A DNA stretch of 64,000 nt from Anaerococcus hydrogenalis DSM 7454 (GTDB taxonomy: Bacteria; Bacillota; Clostridia; Tissierellales; Peptoniphilaceae), in NCBI RefSeq assembly GCF_000173355.1, contig NZ_ABXA01000020.1, positions 1-64,000 of the forward strand. The letters run 5' to 3'. Each line of letters starts with the position of its first letter. Within the stretch, counting starts at the first letter, position 1. This document shows positions 9,689-18,153 of this stretch, one piece after another. Below the pieces are notes generated by a model. The model did not search any database. It was not told the origin of the DNA and saw nothing but the letters and a program-made list of their open reading frames with translations. The position numbers and the translations under genes are program-made.

Positions 9689-11074
9689 TCAAATGTTTTT
9701 ATAAAAAGCCCTGTAAGCTGTAAATGTAGAATAAAAATCTGCTTTTGAAATTAATTCTATTGGGGCATGCATGGAAATTACTGGTGTTCCACAATCAACT
9801 ACATCCATTCCATATTCTGCAAGAATATAGGCTATTGTTCCTCCACCACCTTGGTCAACTTTTCCAAGCTCTCCTGTTTGGAAGATTACTCCGTCTTTAT
9901 TAAAGGCAAGTCTAACTTCTGATAAATATTCTGCATCAGCATCATTTGAACCGCCTTTTCCACCAGAACCTGTATATTTTGTAAGGGCAACTCCGTGAGA
10001 AATTTGGGCTGAATTTTGGCTTTCTGTTGCATCTTTAAAGTTTGGATCTTCTGCCAAGGTTACGTCAGCTGATAAAACTTTTGAATTTCTCAAAGCTCTT
10101 TTAAATTTAATTAAATTAAATTCTTCTTTTAAATTCATTATTTCTAATAATGTATTTTCGAAAAATTGTGAAGTCATTCCAGTAGCACCTACTGATCCAA
10201 TTTCTTCCTTGTCAACAAAAAGTCCTACCAAAGTCTTTTTAGTTTCTTTTATACCAAGAAGGGCTCTTAAGGCTGCGTATGAGCAAACCCTATCGTCGTG
10301 GCCATGAGAGGCAATCATTGACCTATCAAAACCAACTTCTCTTGCTTTTCCTGCAGGAACTACTTCAAGTTCAGCTGTTATAAAGTCTTCTTCTTCGATG
10401 CCGTATTTTTCATTTAATATTTTTAAAATATTTTTCTTTACAGGATTTTCTTTTTCATCCAATAGTGGTCTATTTCCCACAATTATTGATAATTGTTCAC
10501 CTGTTACAACTTCTTCTGCAGGTTTTGTCATTAATTTTTTGGATAGGTGGATTAAAAGTTCAGATATATAAAATACTGGCTCATCTTCCCTTTCTCCAAG
10601 AGAAATTTCTACCTTATCTCCATTTTTTGTAAATACAACTCCGTGAAGGGCAAGGGGCATATTTGTCCAATTATATTTTTTCACTCCCCCATAATAGTGA
10701 GTTTTTAAATATCCGATTCCATTTTCTTCCATTAATGGTACAGGTTTTAAGTCAAGTCTTGGTGAATCGATGTGACCTCCAACTATAGCAAGTCCTTCTG
10801 ATAAATCTTCACTTCCTATGTGAAACATAACTACAGCTTTGTTTTTATTGACTGCATAGATTTTATCACCAGGATTTATTTTTCCAGATTTTATTTTTTC
10901 ATCTAGGTCAACATAACCTGCCTCTTTTGCATATTTTACAATCTCTTTTGCAGCAAGTCTTTCTGTTTTTGCCTTATCTAGAAAATCCATATAATCTTTT
11001 GATAGGCTTTCCAATTCTTTTTCTTGGTCAGAGGATAAATTTTCCCAGACATTTTTTCTCTTGTACTCTGTCAT
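9689..11074 (-). CDS. M18-family zinc aminopeptidase
   Basis: 461 residues from the ATG at 11074, which has a TAGGAG site; an upstream ATG at 11098 overlaps htpG and has no site. Motifs for the di-zinc centre of aspartyl/leucyl aminopeptidases of family M18 are present: GGHIDSPRLDLKP, SHGHDDRVCSYA, DKEEIGSVGATGM with the general-base Glu, SADVTLAEDP, and SMHAPIELI near the end. It removes N-terminal residues from cytosolic peptides. The start lies nine bases after the htpG stop, so the pair probably forms an operon, linking protein folding and peptide turnover. Confidence 0.9.
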   Translation of the reverse strand: MTEYKRKNVWENLSSDQEKELESLSKDYMDFLDKAKTERLAAKEIVKYAKEAGYVDLDEKIKSGKINPGDKIYAVNKNKAVVMFHIGSEDLSEGLAIVGGHIDSPRLDLKPVPLMEENGIGYLKTHYYGGVKKYNWTNMPLALHGVVFTKNGDKVEISLGEREDEPVFYISELLIHLSKKLMTKPAEEVVTGEQLSIIVGNRPLLDEKENPVKKNILKILNEKYGIEEEDFITAELEVVPAGKAREVGFDRSMIASHGHDDRVCSYAALRALLGIKETKKTLVGLFVDKEEIGSVGATGMTSQFFENTLLEIMNLKEEFNLIKFKRALRNSKVLSADVTLAEDPNFKDATESQNSAQISHGVALTKYTGSGGKGGSNDADAEYLSEVRLAFNKDGVIFQTGELGKVDQGGGGTIAYILAEYGMDVVDCGTPVISMHAPIELISKADFYSTFTAYRAFYKNI

Positions 11075-11082
11075 TTTTTCTC

Positions 11083-12927
11083 CTAAATTAATTTCCATAT
11101 ATTTTTTGCATATTCAAGAGGATTTTCTATCTCTAGTCCCTCAATGAGTTTTGCTTGGTCAAATAATATATTTACTACCATTTTAAATTCATCTGAATTT
11201 TCTTTTAAATCTTTTTCCAAAAGTTCATAGGCCTTGGAGTTTTTGTTAATTTCTAATACCTTTTGAGCCTTCAAATGGGGAGCATTTACTTGGTCTTTCA
11301 AAGTTTTTTCCATCTCAATTGAAACATCTCCCTTTTGTTTTATCATTGAAATTACATCATCTGATAAGTTTTGGGAAATTTTTACATCAACAACTTCTTC
11401 TGGTAAAATTTCTTTTATTTTTTCAATAAGATCCTTATTTTCTTCATTTACTTCTTCATTTTCATCAACTTCGTTTATTGATTTAAATGAAATATCCTTG
11501 TATGAATTTAGCATTTTTATTAAAAATTCATCTAGCTTTTGATCAAGAAGTAAAACATCCTTATCCTCTTCTACAGATTTTAGGGCTGGGGAATTTTTGA
11601 TTTTTTCTAGATTTTCTCCAACTGTATAAAGGATATTTTCATCAGTAGATTTCATCTTGTCCTTGTATTCTTTCAAAGAAATTAGCTTATCTTCCCTATA
11701 AGAATTAAACAATAAAAGATCTTCTAGCCTATTTTTTTTTGCCCCATAAGATTCATAAATGGCACCCTTTATATTGTTTCCAAATTCTTTGAAAAATATT
11801 TGGTATTTTTCCCTATCATTTTTCATCATATCTAAAAGGTGAGATCTTATTTTGTTATTTATTTGTTTGGCAATAAACCTTAATTCCCTGGTTTCTTGAA
11901 GAGTTTCTCTAGAAATATTTAAGGATATATCGTCACTTTCCACAACTCCCTTGGCAAAGGCAAATTCATCATCTAATAAGTCCTCGTGTCTGTCTTTTAT
12001 TTTTACACCTGATGAATAAAGTTCTAAGCCTTTTTGATAATCTTTAGAATAAAAATCAAAAGGTGCCCTTCTTGGAATATAAATTATTGCCCTAAATTCA
12101 ACAGTTCCTTCAATATTTAAATGAAGCCATGAAAGTGGATCATCAAATCCGTATCCTTGGTCCTTATAGAAATTTATATAATCATCATCAGTTAAATCTT
12201 TTTTTGATTTTTTCCAAATTGGAATTTCAGAATTTAAAACTTCTACTTCACTGTAATCTTCATATTTTGGATCTTCGTCTGTAGAATCTTCTGTTTTTCT
12301 TGATTTTGTAACTTCCATTTTTATAGGATATCTGATGTAATTTGAATATTTTCTAATAAGCTCTTTTATCTTGTATTGATCAAGATAAATATCATAATTT
12401 TCATCATCAGAATTTTCCTTTAAAAATAGGGTAACATCTGTACCTTGAGATTTTTTATCAGATTTTTCTATCTCATAGCCTTGGGCATTTTCACTTATCC
12501 ACTTATAAGCTTGGTCATCTTTTTTACTATTTACAACAATCTTATCACTTACCATAAAGGCAGAATAAAATCCGACACCAAATTGACCAATAAGATTATT
12601 TAAATCTTGACCTTGAATATCTTTTTTGAAGATTTCGGTACCAGATTTTGCAATAGTTCCAAGATTTTCTTCCAAATCTTTTTCATCCATTCCAATTCCT
12701 GTATCCCTAATTGTTAAAGATCTTTTTTCCTTGTTTGGGATAATTTCTATATAATAATCCTTCTTGTCAACATTTTTATCTGATTTTAAATCTTTATAAT
12801 ATAATTTATCAATAGCATCTGAGCCGTTTGATATTAATTCCCTAAGAAAAATATCCTTGTTTGTATAGATTGAATTTATCATCAAATCCATAACTTTTTT
12901 GGCTTCTGCCTTAAATTCTTTTTTCAT
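11083..12927 (-). CDS. htpG: Molecular chaperone HtpG (Hsp90)
   Basis: 614 residues, normal length. The N-terminal GHKL ATPase carries LRELISNGSDAIDKL, DTGIGM, GTIAKSGT and GQFGVGFYSAFMV. The middle domain has the conserved Arg segment SLNISRETLQ. An acidic C-terminal dimerisation domain follows. It is an ATP-dependent cytosolic chaperone. An AGGAGG site precedes the ATG. No CIRCE-type inverted repeat is visible upstream, so control by HrcA is not suggested by the sequence. Confidence 0.97.
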   Translation of the reverse strand: MKKEFKAEAKKVMDLMINSIYTNKDIFLRELISNGSDAIDKLYYKDLKSDKNVDKKDYYIEIIPNKEKRSLTIRDTGIGMDEKDLEENLGTIAKSGTEIFKKDIQGQDLNNLIGQFGVGFYSAFMVSDKIVVNSKKDDQAYKWISENAQGYEIEKSDKKSQGTDVTLFLKENSDDENYDIYLDQYKIKELIRKYSNYIRYPIKMEVTKSRKTEDSTDEDPKYEDYSEVEVLNSEIPIWKKSKKDLTDDDYINFYKDQGYGFDDPLSWLHLNIEGTVEFRAIIYIPRRAPFDFYSKDYQKGLELYSSGVKIKDRHEDLLDDEFAFAKGVVESDDISLNISRETLQETRELRFIAKQINNKIRSHLLDMMKNDREKYQIFFKEFGNNIKGAIYESYGAKKNRLEDLLLFNSYREDKLISLKEYKDKMKSTDENILYTVGENLEKIKNSPALKSVEEDKDVLLLDQKLDEFLIKMLNSYKDISFKSINEVDENEEVNEENKDLIEKIKEILPEEVVDVKISQNLSDDVISMIKQKGDVSIEMEKTLKDQVNAPHLKAQKVLEINKNSKAYELLEKDLKENSDEFKMVVNILFDQAKLIEGLEIENPLEYAKNIWKLI

Positions 12928-12988
12928 AAATCCTCCTTAGCACTTTAACTCTTCGACTGCTAATACTATACTTATTTTATAGATTATT

Positions 12989-13321
12989 TCAATTATTTGA
13001 ATCCTTTACAAGGCTAAAAATTTCAGCTTGAATTTTAATTTGTTCTTTTTTAATTTTTTCAATCTCTTCCTTTTGTTTTTTGGATGTAAAAATTGTTTGT
13101 AAAATATTAGAAAGAACAAAAACTCCAACAAAAACCATAATTTTTGATTCATTCTTTAAATTTGTATATCTGCCTATAAATAAAAAAATCAGAGCAAGGA
13201 CTAGGGATTTTAGGAAAAATTTCAAAAATGAATTTTTACTTTTAATCTTTATTAAATCTTGGTCCAATTCTTCTAATTTTTTTCTTAAAGACATAATTTT
13301 TTCTAAATTTTTTTCACTCAT
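12989..13321 (-). CDS. Small two-helix membrane protein with coiled-coil ends
   Basis: About 110 residues from the ATG at 13321. A charged helix (MSEKNLEKIMSLRKKLEEL) leads into two adjacent hydrophobic segments (roughly 33-55 and 60-80) and a second charged helix (KKQKEEIEKIKKEQIKIQAEI). Both termini would sit on the same side of the membrane and could form a coiled coil. I do not recognise the family. It lies between htpG and a divergent DUF1858 gene. Confidence 0.55.
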   Translation of the reverse strand: MSEKNLEKIMSLRKKLEELDQDLIKIKSKNSFLKFFLKSLVLALIFLFIGRYTNLKNESKIMVFVGVFVLSNILQTIFTSKKQKEEIEKIKKEQIKIQAEIFSLVKDSNN

Positions 13322-13418
13322 AATATCACCATAATAATTGTACCCCAATTCCTAGTAAATTACTTTGATTTTTACCATATCTTATAGTAAAATAAATCAT
13401 AGAAATAAGGAGGGTTTT

Positions 13419-13634
13419 ATGGCTTTAGAAGATAGAAAAAAAGAAAAAGTAGAAATTACACATGATATGTTAATCGGTGATATAATCCAAGCAAAACCAG
13501 AATCAATTAATACTTTCCTTTCAATCGGAATGGGTTGTATTGCTTGCCCTTCATCATTATATGAAACACTTGATGAAGCTTGCATGGTACACGGAATTGA
13601 TCCAGATTTTTTGCTTGAACAATTAAATAAATAA
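13419..13634 (+). CDS. DUF1858 domain protein (hybrid-cluster-associated disulfide domain)
   Basis: 71 residues from an ATG behind a strong AAGGAGGG site. The sequence TITHDMLIGDIIQ-like opening, then PESINTFLSIGMGCIACPSS and TLDEACMVHGIDPDFLLEQLN, is the DUF1858/ScdA-N pattern. The paired cysteines (GCIAC) are thought to handle sulfur, redox or Fe-S chemistry. It is widespread in anaerobes as a stand-alone protein; partner unknown. Confidence 0.85.
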   Translation: MALEDRKKEKVEITHDMLIGDIIQAKPESINTFLSIGMGCIACPSSLYETLDEACMVHGIDPDFLLEQLNK

Positions 13635-13636
13635 TT

Positions 13637-13673
13637 AAAAAATGACTTTTGCTTTTGCAAAAGTCATTTTTTT
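13637..13673. terminator. Bidirectional terminator
   Basis: A long hairpin (AATGACTTTTGC / GCAAAAGTCATT) with A run and T run on its two sides separates the DUF1858 gene from the convergent AGCS symporter gene. Confidence 0.85.
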
Positions 13674-15078
13674 ACTCAAAATATTTTTCCCATTTATTAT
13701 CGTAGGTCCAAGCATAATTTCCTCTTTTTTCAGAAATCTTATACTCGTCAAAATCTTTTAAAATTTTTCTAAATGTTCCGCTCATTATTATAAGGGCAAT
13801 TATATTTGGAATTACCATAAGAGCATTTGCAGTATCAGCCACAGACCAGGCAAATTTTAGGCCACCAATTGATCCTACATAGCAAAAACCAATATAAGCA
13901 TACTTAAAAATTTCAGCAATCTTTGTTGATCCTGTCAAATATTTTACACATCTTTGCCCATAATAACACCAGGAAACTGCAGTTGTAAAGGCAAATAAAA
14001 TTAAGGCAAGAGAAACTATATATTTTCCTAAAGGAAGAGTTTTTGAAAAAGATGCTGCTGTTAAGGCAGCTCCTTCAAGGCCCTTTGTTTCATACAAGCC
14101 ACTAGTAATAATTACAAGGGCAGTCATTGTACAAATAATCATTGAAGATACAAAAACTTCAATAGCTCCCCACATTCCTTGCCTAATTGGATGGTCGGTG
14201 TGGCTTGTTGCATGGGCCATTGGTGCTGTACCAAGTCCAGCTTCATTTGAAAAAATTCCTCTAGCAAGTCCCCACCTTATAGAAAGTAAAATGGCAGAAC
14301 CTGTTGCCCCTCCTGCTACAGATTTTCCAGAAAAAGCACACACAATAATTTCCTTAAAAGCTGGAAGTAAATTTTCAAATTGTAAAATAAGAATTAAAAT
14401 ACAACCGATAATATAAAAAATAGACATAATAGGAACAATTTTTGATGCAAAAGCCCCAATTCTTTTTATGCCGCCAACAACAACCAATAGCATAAAAATT
14501 ACAATCAAAATTCCACCAATATGAAGATTTAAACCAGTCATTGCATTTAAAGATTCAGAAATAGAATTTGATTGGACCAAGGCTCCTGTTCCAATAATTG
14601 CTATAAAGGCAAAAAATGAAAAAATCTTAGCCAAAAATTTTGACCCAGCTCCCTTTTCAATGTAATACATGGGTCCACCAATATATTTTCCATCATCATC
14701 CGAAACTCTTGTAGCAACTGCCATAGTTACCTCTACCATTTTTGTAGTCATGCAAACAAAACTTGCAATCCACATCCAAAAAATAGCACCAGGCCCACCA
14801 AAACCAATTGCTGTTGCAACTCCTACAATATTTCCAGCCCCAATAGTTCCTGCTAGAGCCGTAGAAACTGCCTCAAAAGGAGAAATTGAATTTTCATCCG
14901 ATTTTGAATCCTTAACAAGTCTTCCAAAAGTATTTTTAAAAATATAGGAAAAATTCTTAAAGACCCAAAAATTCGACCTGAAAACTAAAACAAGTCCCCC
15001 AAAAAGAAGAGCAACTATCATAGGATACCCCCACAAAAAATCGCTCAGCTCACTATTCATTTTTACAATTTTATCCAT
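13672..15078 (-). CDS. AGCS-family sodium:alanine/glycine symporter
   Basis: 468 residues with about eleven hydrophobic segments. Family signatures are GTIGAGNIVGVATAI in the N-terminal half, GGPMYYIEKG, and GIFSNEAGLGTAPMAHA in the middle. It imports small neutral amino acids such as alanine or glycine with Na+. An AGAGGG ribosome site precedes the ATG. Monocistronic; the exact substrate is inferred from the family. Confidence 0.93.
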   Translation of the reverse strand: MDKIVKMNSELSDFLWGYPMIVALLFGGLVLVFRSNFWVFKNFSYIFKNTFGRLVKDSKSDENSISPFEAVSTALAGTIGAGNIVGVATAIGFGGPGAIFWMWIASFVCMTTKMVEVTMAVATRVSDDDGKYIGGPMYYIEKGAGSKFLAKIFSFFAFIAIIGTGALVQSNSISESLNAMTGLNLHIGGILIVIFMLLVVVGGIKRIGAFASKIVPIMSIFYIIGCILILILQFENLLPAFKEIIVCAFSGKSVAGGATGSAILLSIRWGLARGIFSNEAGLGTAPMAHATSHTDHPIRQGMWGAIEVFVSSMIICTMTALVIITSGLYETKGLEGAALTAASFSKTLPLGKYIVSLALILFAFTTAVSWCYYGQRCVKYLTGSTKIAEIFKYAYIGFCYVGSIGGLKFAWSVADTANALMVIPNIIALIIMSGTFRKILKDFDEYKISEKRGNYAWTYDNKWEKYFE

Positions 15079-15388
15079 AGGACAAACCCTCTTTCTAATT
15101 TATATACTTTTATTCTTATTATTATAAACCAATTTTTCAAAAATAAAATAATTATTTATAACTTTTTTTATTATAATAAATTTTATGGCATAAAAAAATC
15201 AAGGATTCCTCCTTGATTTTAATTTCTTAATAAAGTAAATTTTATCAATTTATAGCAATCATTGTAATTAAAAAAATGTTTATAATCAAATTATATCCCC
15301 CGGAAATTAGCAAAATACTATATTATTTGTAAACAAGTAAGTTTATTAGTCTTGAGCTATATTTTATTAATTTTATAAATAACTTATT
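15079..15388. other. Intergenic region between the AGCS symporter and the MetE-like gene
   Basis: 310 bp without a coding frame. It contains the AT-rich promoter region of the symporter gene and a hairpin with T tail at 15192-15220, which probably terminates the MetE-like transcript about 170 bp past its stop. I see nothing else. Confidence 0.6.
15192..15220 (-). terminator. Probable terminator of the MetE-like gene
   Basis: Hairpin AATCAAGGA / TCCTTGATT with a tiny loop. On the minus strand it is followed by a T run. Confidence 0.6.
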
Positions 15389-16495
15389 CTACAAAACTTC
15401 TTCTGCTACTTCTTTTATTAGGGCAATTTTTTTCCATTGGTCTTCTTCTGTAATTTTATTTCCTTCTTCTGTTGATGAAAAACCACATTGTGGAGATATT
15501 GCTATTTGATCTTTATCTAAGTATTTTTTAGCTTCATCAATTCTAGCTATCAAATCTTCTTTTTTCTCCAAATCTGCCCTCTTACTTGTAACTAGTCCTA
15601 GGACAACTTTTTTTCCTTTAGGAACTTTTTTTAACGCCTCAAAAGATCCTGATCTTTTATCATCATATTCTAAGAAAAATCCATTTACATGCTCATCTTT
15701 TAATAAATAATCTGCTATTTTATCATAGCCACCCTTAAAGTGGAAGGCTGATTTATAATTTCCCCTACAAATATGGGTTAAAACATTTAATCCTTCTGGT
15801 GCCTTATCAATTGCCTCATTATTTATTGTCAAATATGTCTTCTTTAATTCTTCAACGTTTTTGCCGTCTTTTTCATATTCTTTTATTGCATCATCATCAA
15901 CCAAGGCTCCCCAAGTGCAATCATCAATTTGTACAGTTTCACAACCTAAATCATGAAGTTCTTTGAAAAATTCTCCATAGGCCTTAGCCACATCTTTTAT
16001 AAATTCATCTTCTTTTTCATAAACCCCGCCTTCTCCAATTTGATTATAAACTGTTCTTAATAATTGGGCAGGAGCAGGTATTGTTTGTTTTGCTCTTATG
16101 TCATTTTCTTCAAATTTTTGTACATATTTAAAATGTTCCAAAAATGGGTGGTTTGTACCTGAAATTTTACCTACAATTTTTACTGAGTCTGGCCTTAAAA
16201 CTTCTCCATGAAATTTTATTCTCTTATCTTCTTCTAGGGTATATTTTTCTATTCCATTTAGGCCCCAGAAAAAGTCATAGTGCCACCAACTTCTTCTAAA
16301 TTCACCGTCTGTTATAAATTTAAGACCAGCCTTTTTTTCCTTTTCAATTAGTTTTTCAATTTCTTCATCTTCAATTTTTTTAAGGTCAATTTCCTTAATT
16401 TCTCCCTTAGAAAAATCTTCTCTTGCTTTTTTTAATCTTTCTGGTCTTAAAAAAGATCCTACAATATCGTATTTGTATGGTGCTCTTACTGTCAT
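15389..16495 (-). CDS. MetE C-terminal-like cobalamin-independent methyltransferase
   Basis: About 368 residues from the ATG at 16495, which has a TAAGGAG site; the open frame continues upstream across the T-box but that part is leader. It corresponds to the catalytic C-terminal half of MetE, as in the YxjG/YxjH-type short proteins, which transfer a methyl group to homocysteine or a related thiol. Zinc-ligand positions are visible: LTHICRGNY (His and Cys), FFLEYDDKRSG (Glu) and SPQCGFSST (Cys). IDDCTWGAL marks the substrate strand. The methionine-type T-box in front supports a role in methionine supply. The real methyl donor is not known for such short forms. Confidence 0.85.
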   Translation of the reverse strand: MTVRAPYKYDIVGSFLRPERLKKAREDFSKGEIKEIDLKKIEDEEIEKLIEKEKKAGLKFITDGEFRRSWWHYDFFWGLNGIEKYTLEEDKRIKFHGEVLRPDSVKIVGKISGTNHPFLEHFKYVQKFEENDIRAKQTIPAPAQLLRTVYNQIGEGGVYEKEDEFIKDVAKAYGEFFKELHDLGCETVQIDDCTWGALVDDDAIKEYEKDGKNVEELKKTYLTINNEAIDKAPEGLNVLTHICRGNYKSAFHFKGGYDKIADYLLKDEHVNGFFLEYDDKRSGSFEALKKVPKGKKVVLGLVTSKRADLEKKEDLIARIDEAKKYLDKDQIAISPQCGFSSTEEGNKITEEDQWKKIALIKEVAEEVL

Positions 16496-16555
16496 TTTTT
16501 TCTCCTTAAAAATATAAATTTTTAGGCCTGAGTTAAAATCTGGTTGATATCTTTG

Positions 16556-16830
16556 TAATAAAAAAGTCCTTATTATAATCAAATGATTATAATAAGGACG
16601 AAAATTCCGCGTTACCACCTTAATTGCATAATATTTTATGCCTCTTATCAGATACATTCATATCCTATCTCTGTAACGGGAGATCCCGTCTTGTCCTAAA
16701 TATCGAACAAGCCCATCGGAGGCCATTTTCGTTTTTGCTTTGTTTTATTCCATCTCAGCTTACGGAACTCTCTTTGAAAACTCTACTAAACTACTTTTCT
16801 CGTTTTATGGTTTTTTATTCTTCTAACTTG
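16556..16830 (-). ncRNA. T-box riboswitch, probably methionine-specific
   Basis: Transcribed leader of the MetE-like gene. The T-box core AGGTGGTAACGCGG lies at 16606-16621 (minus strand). It is followed by a strong terminator hairpin (GTCCTTATTATAATC / GATTATAATAAGGAC plus T run, 16559-16600). Upstream, AGTAG- and AGAGAGTT-like bulge sequences and CTGAGATGGAA of stem I are present. The likely specifier loop reads GAAAATGGCC, giving an AUG (Met) codon at 16724-16726. Uncharged tRNA-Met would stabilise the antiterminator and turn on the gene. The class is certain; the Met assignment rests on the AUG and the downstream gene. Confidence 0.88.
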
Positions 16831-16869
16831 ATACTTATTCTAGCAGGGATTTTTCTTTTGTCAAATTTT

Positions 16870-18044
16870 TTAATCGTCAAGGCACATTTGGTAAATTTTT
16901 CTTACATCAGCTGGGCTAAGTTCAATAAAGCCATCAATTTTCCTTTTTTGCCACAGGCTTTTTTGCTCATTTGGTCAAAATATTTTTCATCAATACCAAT
17001 TTCTTTAAGATTTGAATCAAGACCCAATGTGTCAAAGAAAAATTCTTTTACCTTTTCAATTGTTTTTTTAGCTACTTCTATTTGATCAAGATTTTTATTA
17101 ATATCAAATACATTTACTCCCAAATCATAAAATTTATGGGCTGTTGTTTCATTTAATACGTATTCCATCCACCTTGGTGTTAAAATTGCAAGTCCTAGTC
17201 CATGAGTTATATCATAAAAGGCTGAAAGTTCATGTTCTATTGGATGAACTGTCCACTGAGATTTGCTTGATGATGAAATAAATCCATTTATTGCCCAAGA
17301 AGATGCCCACATCAAGTTTGCTCTTGCCTCATAATTTTTTGGATCTTTCATGGCAATTGGTCCATATTTTATTACAGTTTTCATTAAAGATTCCATAATC
17401 CTATCGAGCATATACATTGACCCATCTTGATTGAAATAATTTTCAAAAATATGGGATAAGATATCACTTGAACCACATGCCGTTTGGTATTTACTAACTG
17501 TATAAGTAATTTCTGGATTTAAAAATGAAACTTTTGGTCTAGTATCAGGATGGCCTGATGAAAGTTTTTCTTTTGTTTCAGGATTTGTAATAACTCCCCC
17601 ATTGTCCATTTCAGATCCTGTAGCAGCCATTGTTAGAACTGATAGAAGTGGAATTGCAGGGCTCATAGGCTTTTTCTTTGAAATAAATTCCCAAGGATCA
17701 AAATCTGCGAGGGCTCCTGCTGCCATAAATTTTGAAGCGTCAATAGTAGATCCACCACCAACAGCAAGAATTGCTCCAATATCATTTTCTTTAATAATTT
17801 TGACCCCTTTTCTTACAGAATCAATTCTAGGATTTGGTTCAATTCCTGAAAGTTCGAAAATTTCTACTCCAGAATTTTTAAGTTCTTTTACTACCTTGTC
17901 ATAAACTCCATTTTTTTTAATAGATCCCCCACCATAGGTCAAAAGAACCTTATTTGAAAATTTTTTAACTTCCTCTCCCACAAAATCTAAGGCATCTTTT
18001 CCAAAATGTATTTTTGTAGGAATACTATAAGTAAAATCTAACAT
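16870..18044 (-). CDS. Iron-containing alcohol dehydrogenase, butanol-dehydrogenase type (frame break near the 3' end)
   Basis: About 391 residues. The N-terminal dinucleotide-binding half has AVGGGSTIDASKF and VLTMAATGSEM. The metal-binding half has SSDILSHIFENYF, VHPIEHELSAFYDITHG and LAILTPRWMEY. It reduces an aldehyde to an alcohol with NAD(P)H (BdhA/YqhD type). The uninterrupted frame ends in an odd tail; one base change in the A-rich run near 16940-16950 restores GKIDGFIELSPADVRKIYQMC and a stop at 16870, the usual C-terminus of this family. It lies just upstream of the T-box leader and is probably a separate unit. Confidence 0.87.
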
Positions 18045-18115
18045 AAATCCTCCTTTATTATTAACCTACTTTATTGTTACCCAAAAACTCCTAATAAAAT
18101 TTTTCAAAAATAAAA

Positions 18116-18147
18116 GGGCATATTTAATTTTTTGATTAAATATGCCC
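18116..18147 (-). terminator. Terminator of the polyol PTS operon
   Basis: Thirteen-bp stem GGGCATATTTAAT / ATTAAATATGCCC located a few bases past the mtlA-like stop, followed by a T-rich tract on the minus strand. Confidence 0.85.
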
Positions 18148-18153
18148 AAAATT

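Noticed and set aside
12928-12988. CIRCE operator before htpG
   Set aside because: The TTAGCACTC-N9-GAGTGCTAA inverted repeat is absent; only partial similarity near 12938-12955.
16496-16657. 54-codon N-terminal extension of the MetE-like protein
   Set aside because: It runs through the T-box core and terminator hairpin, has no ribosome site, and a good site fits the ATG at 16495.
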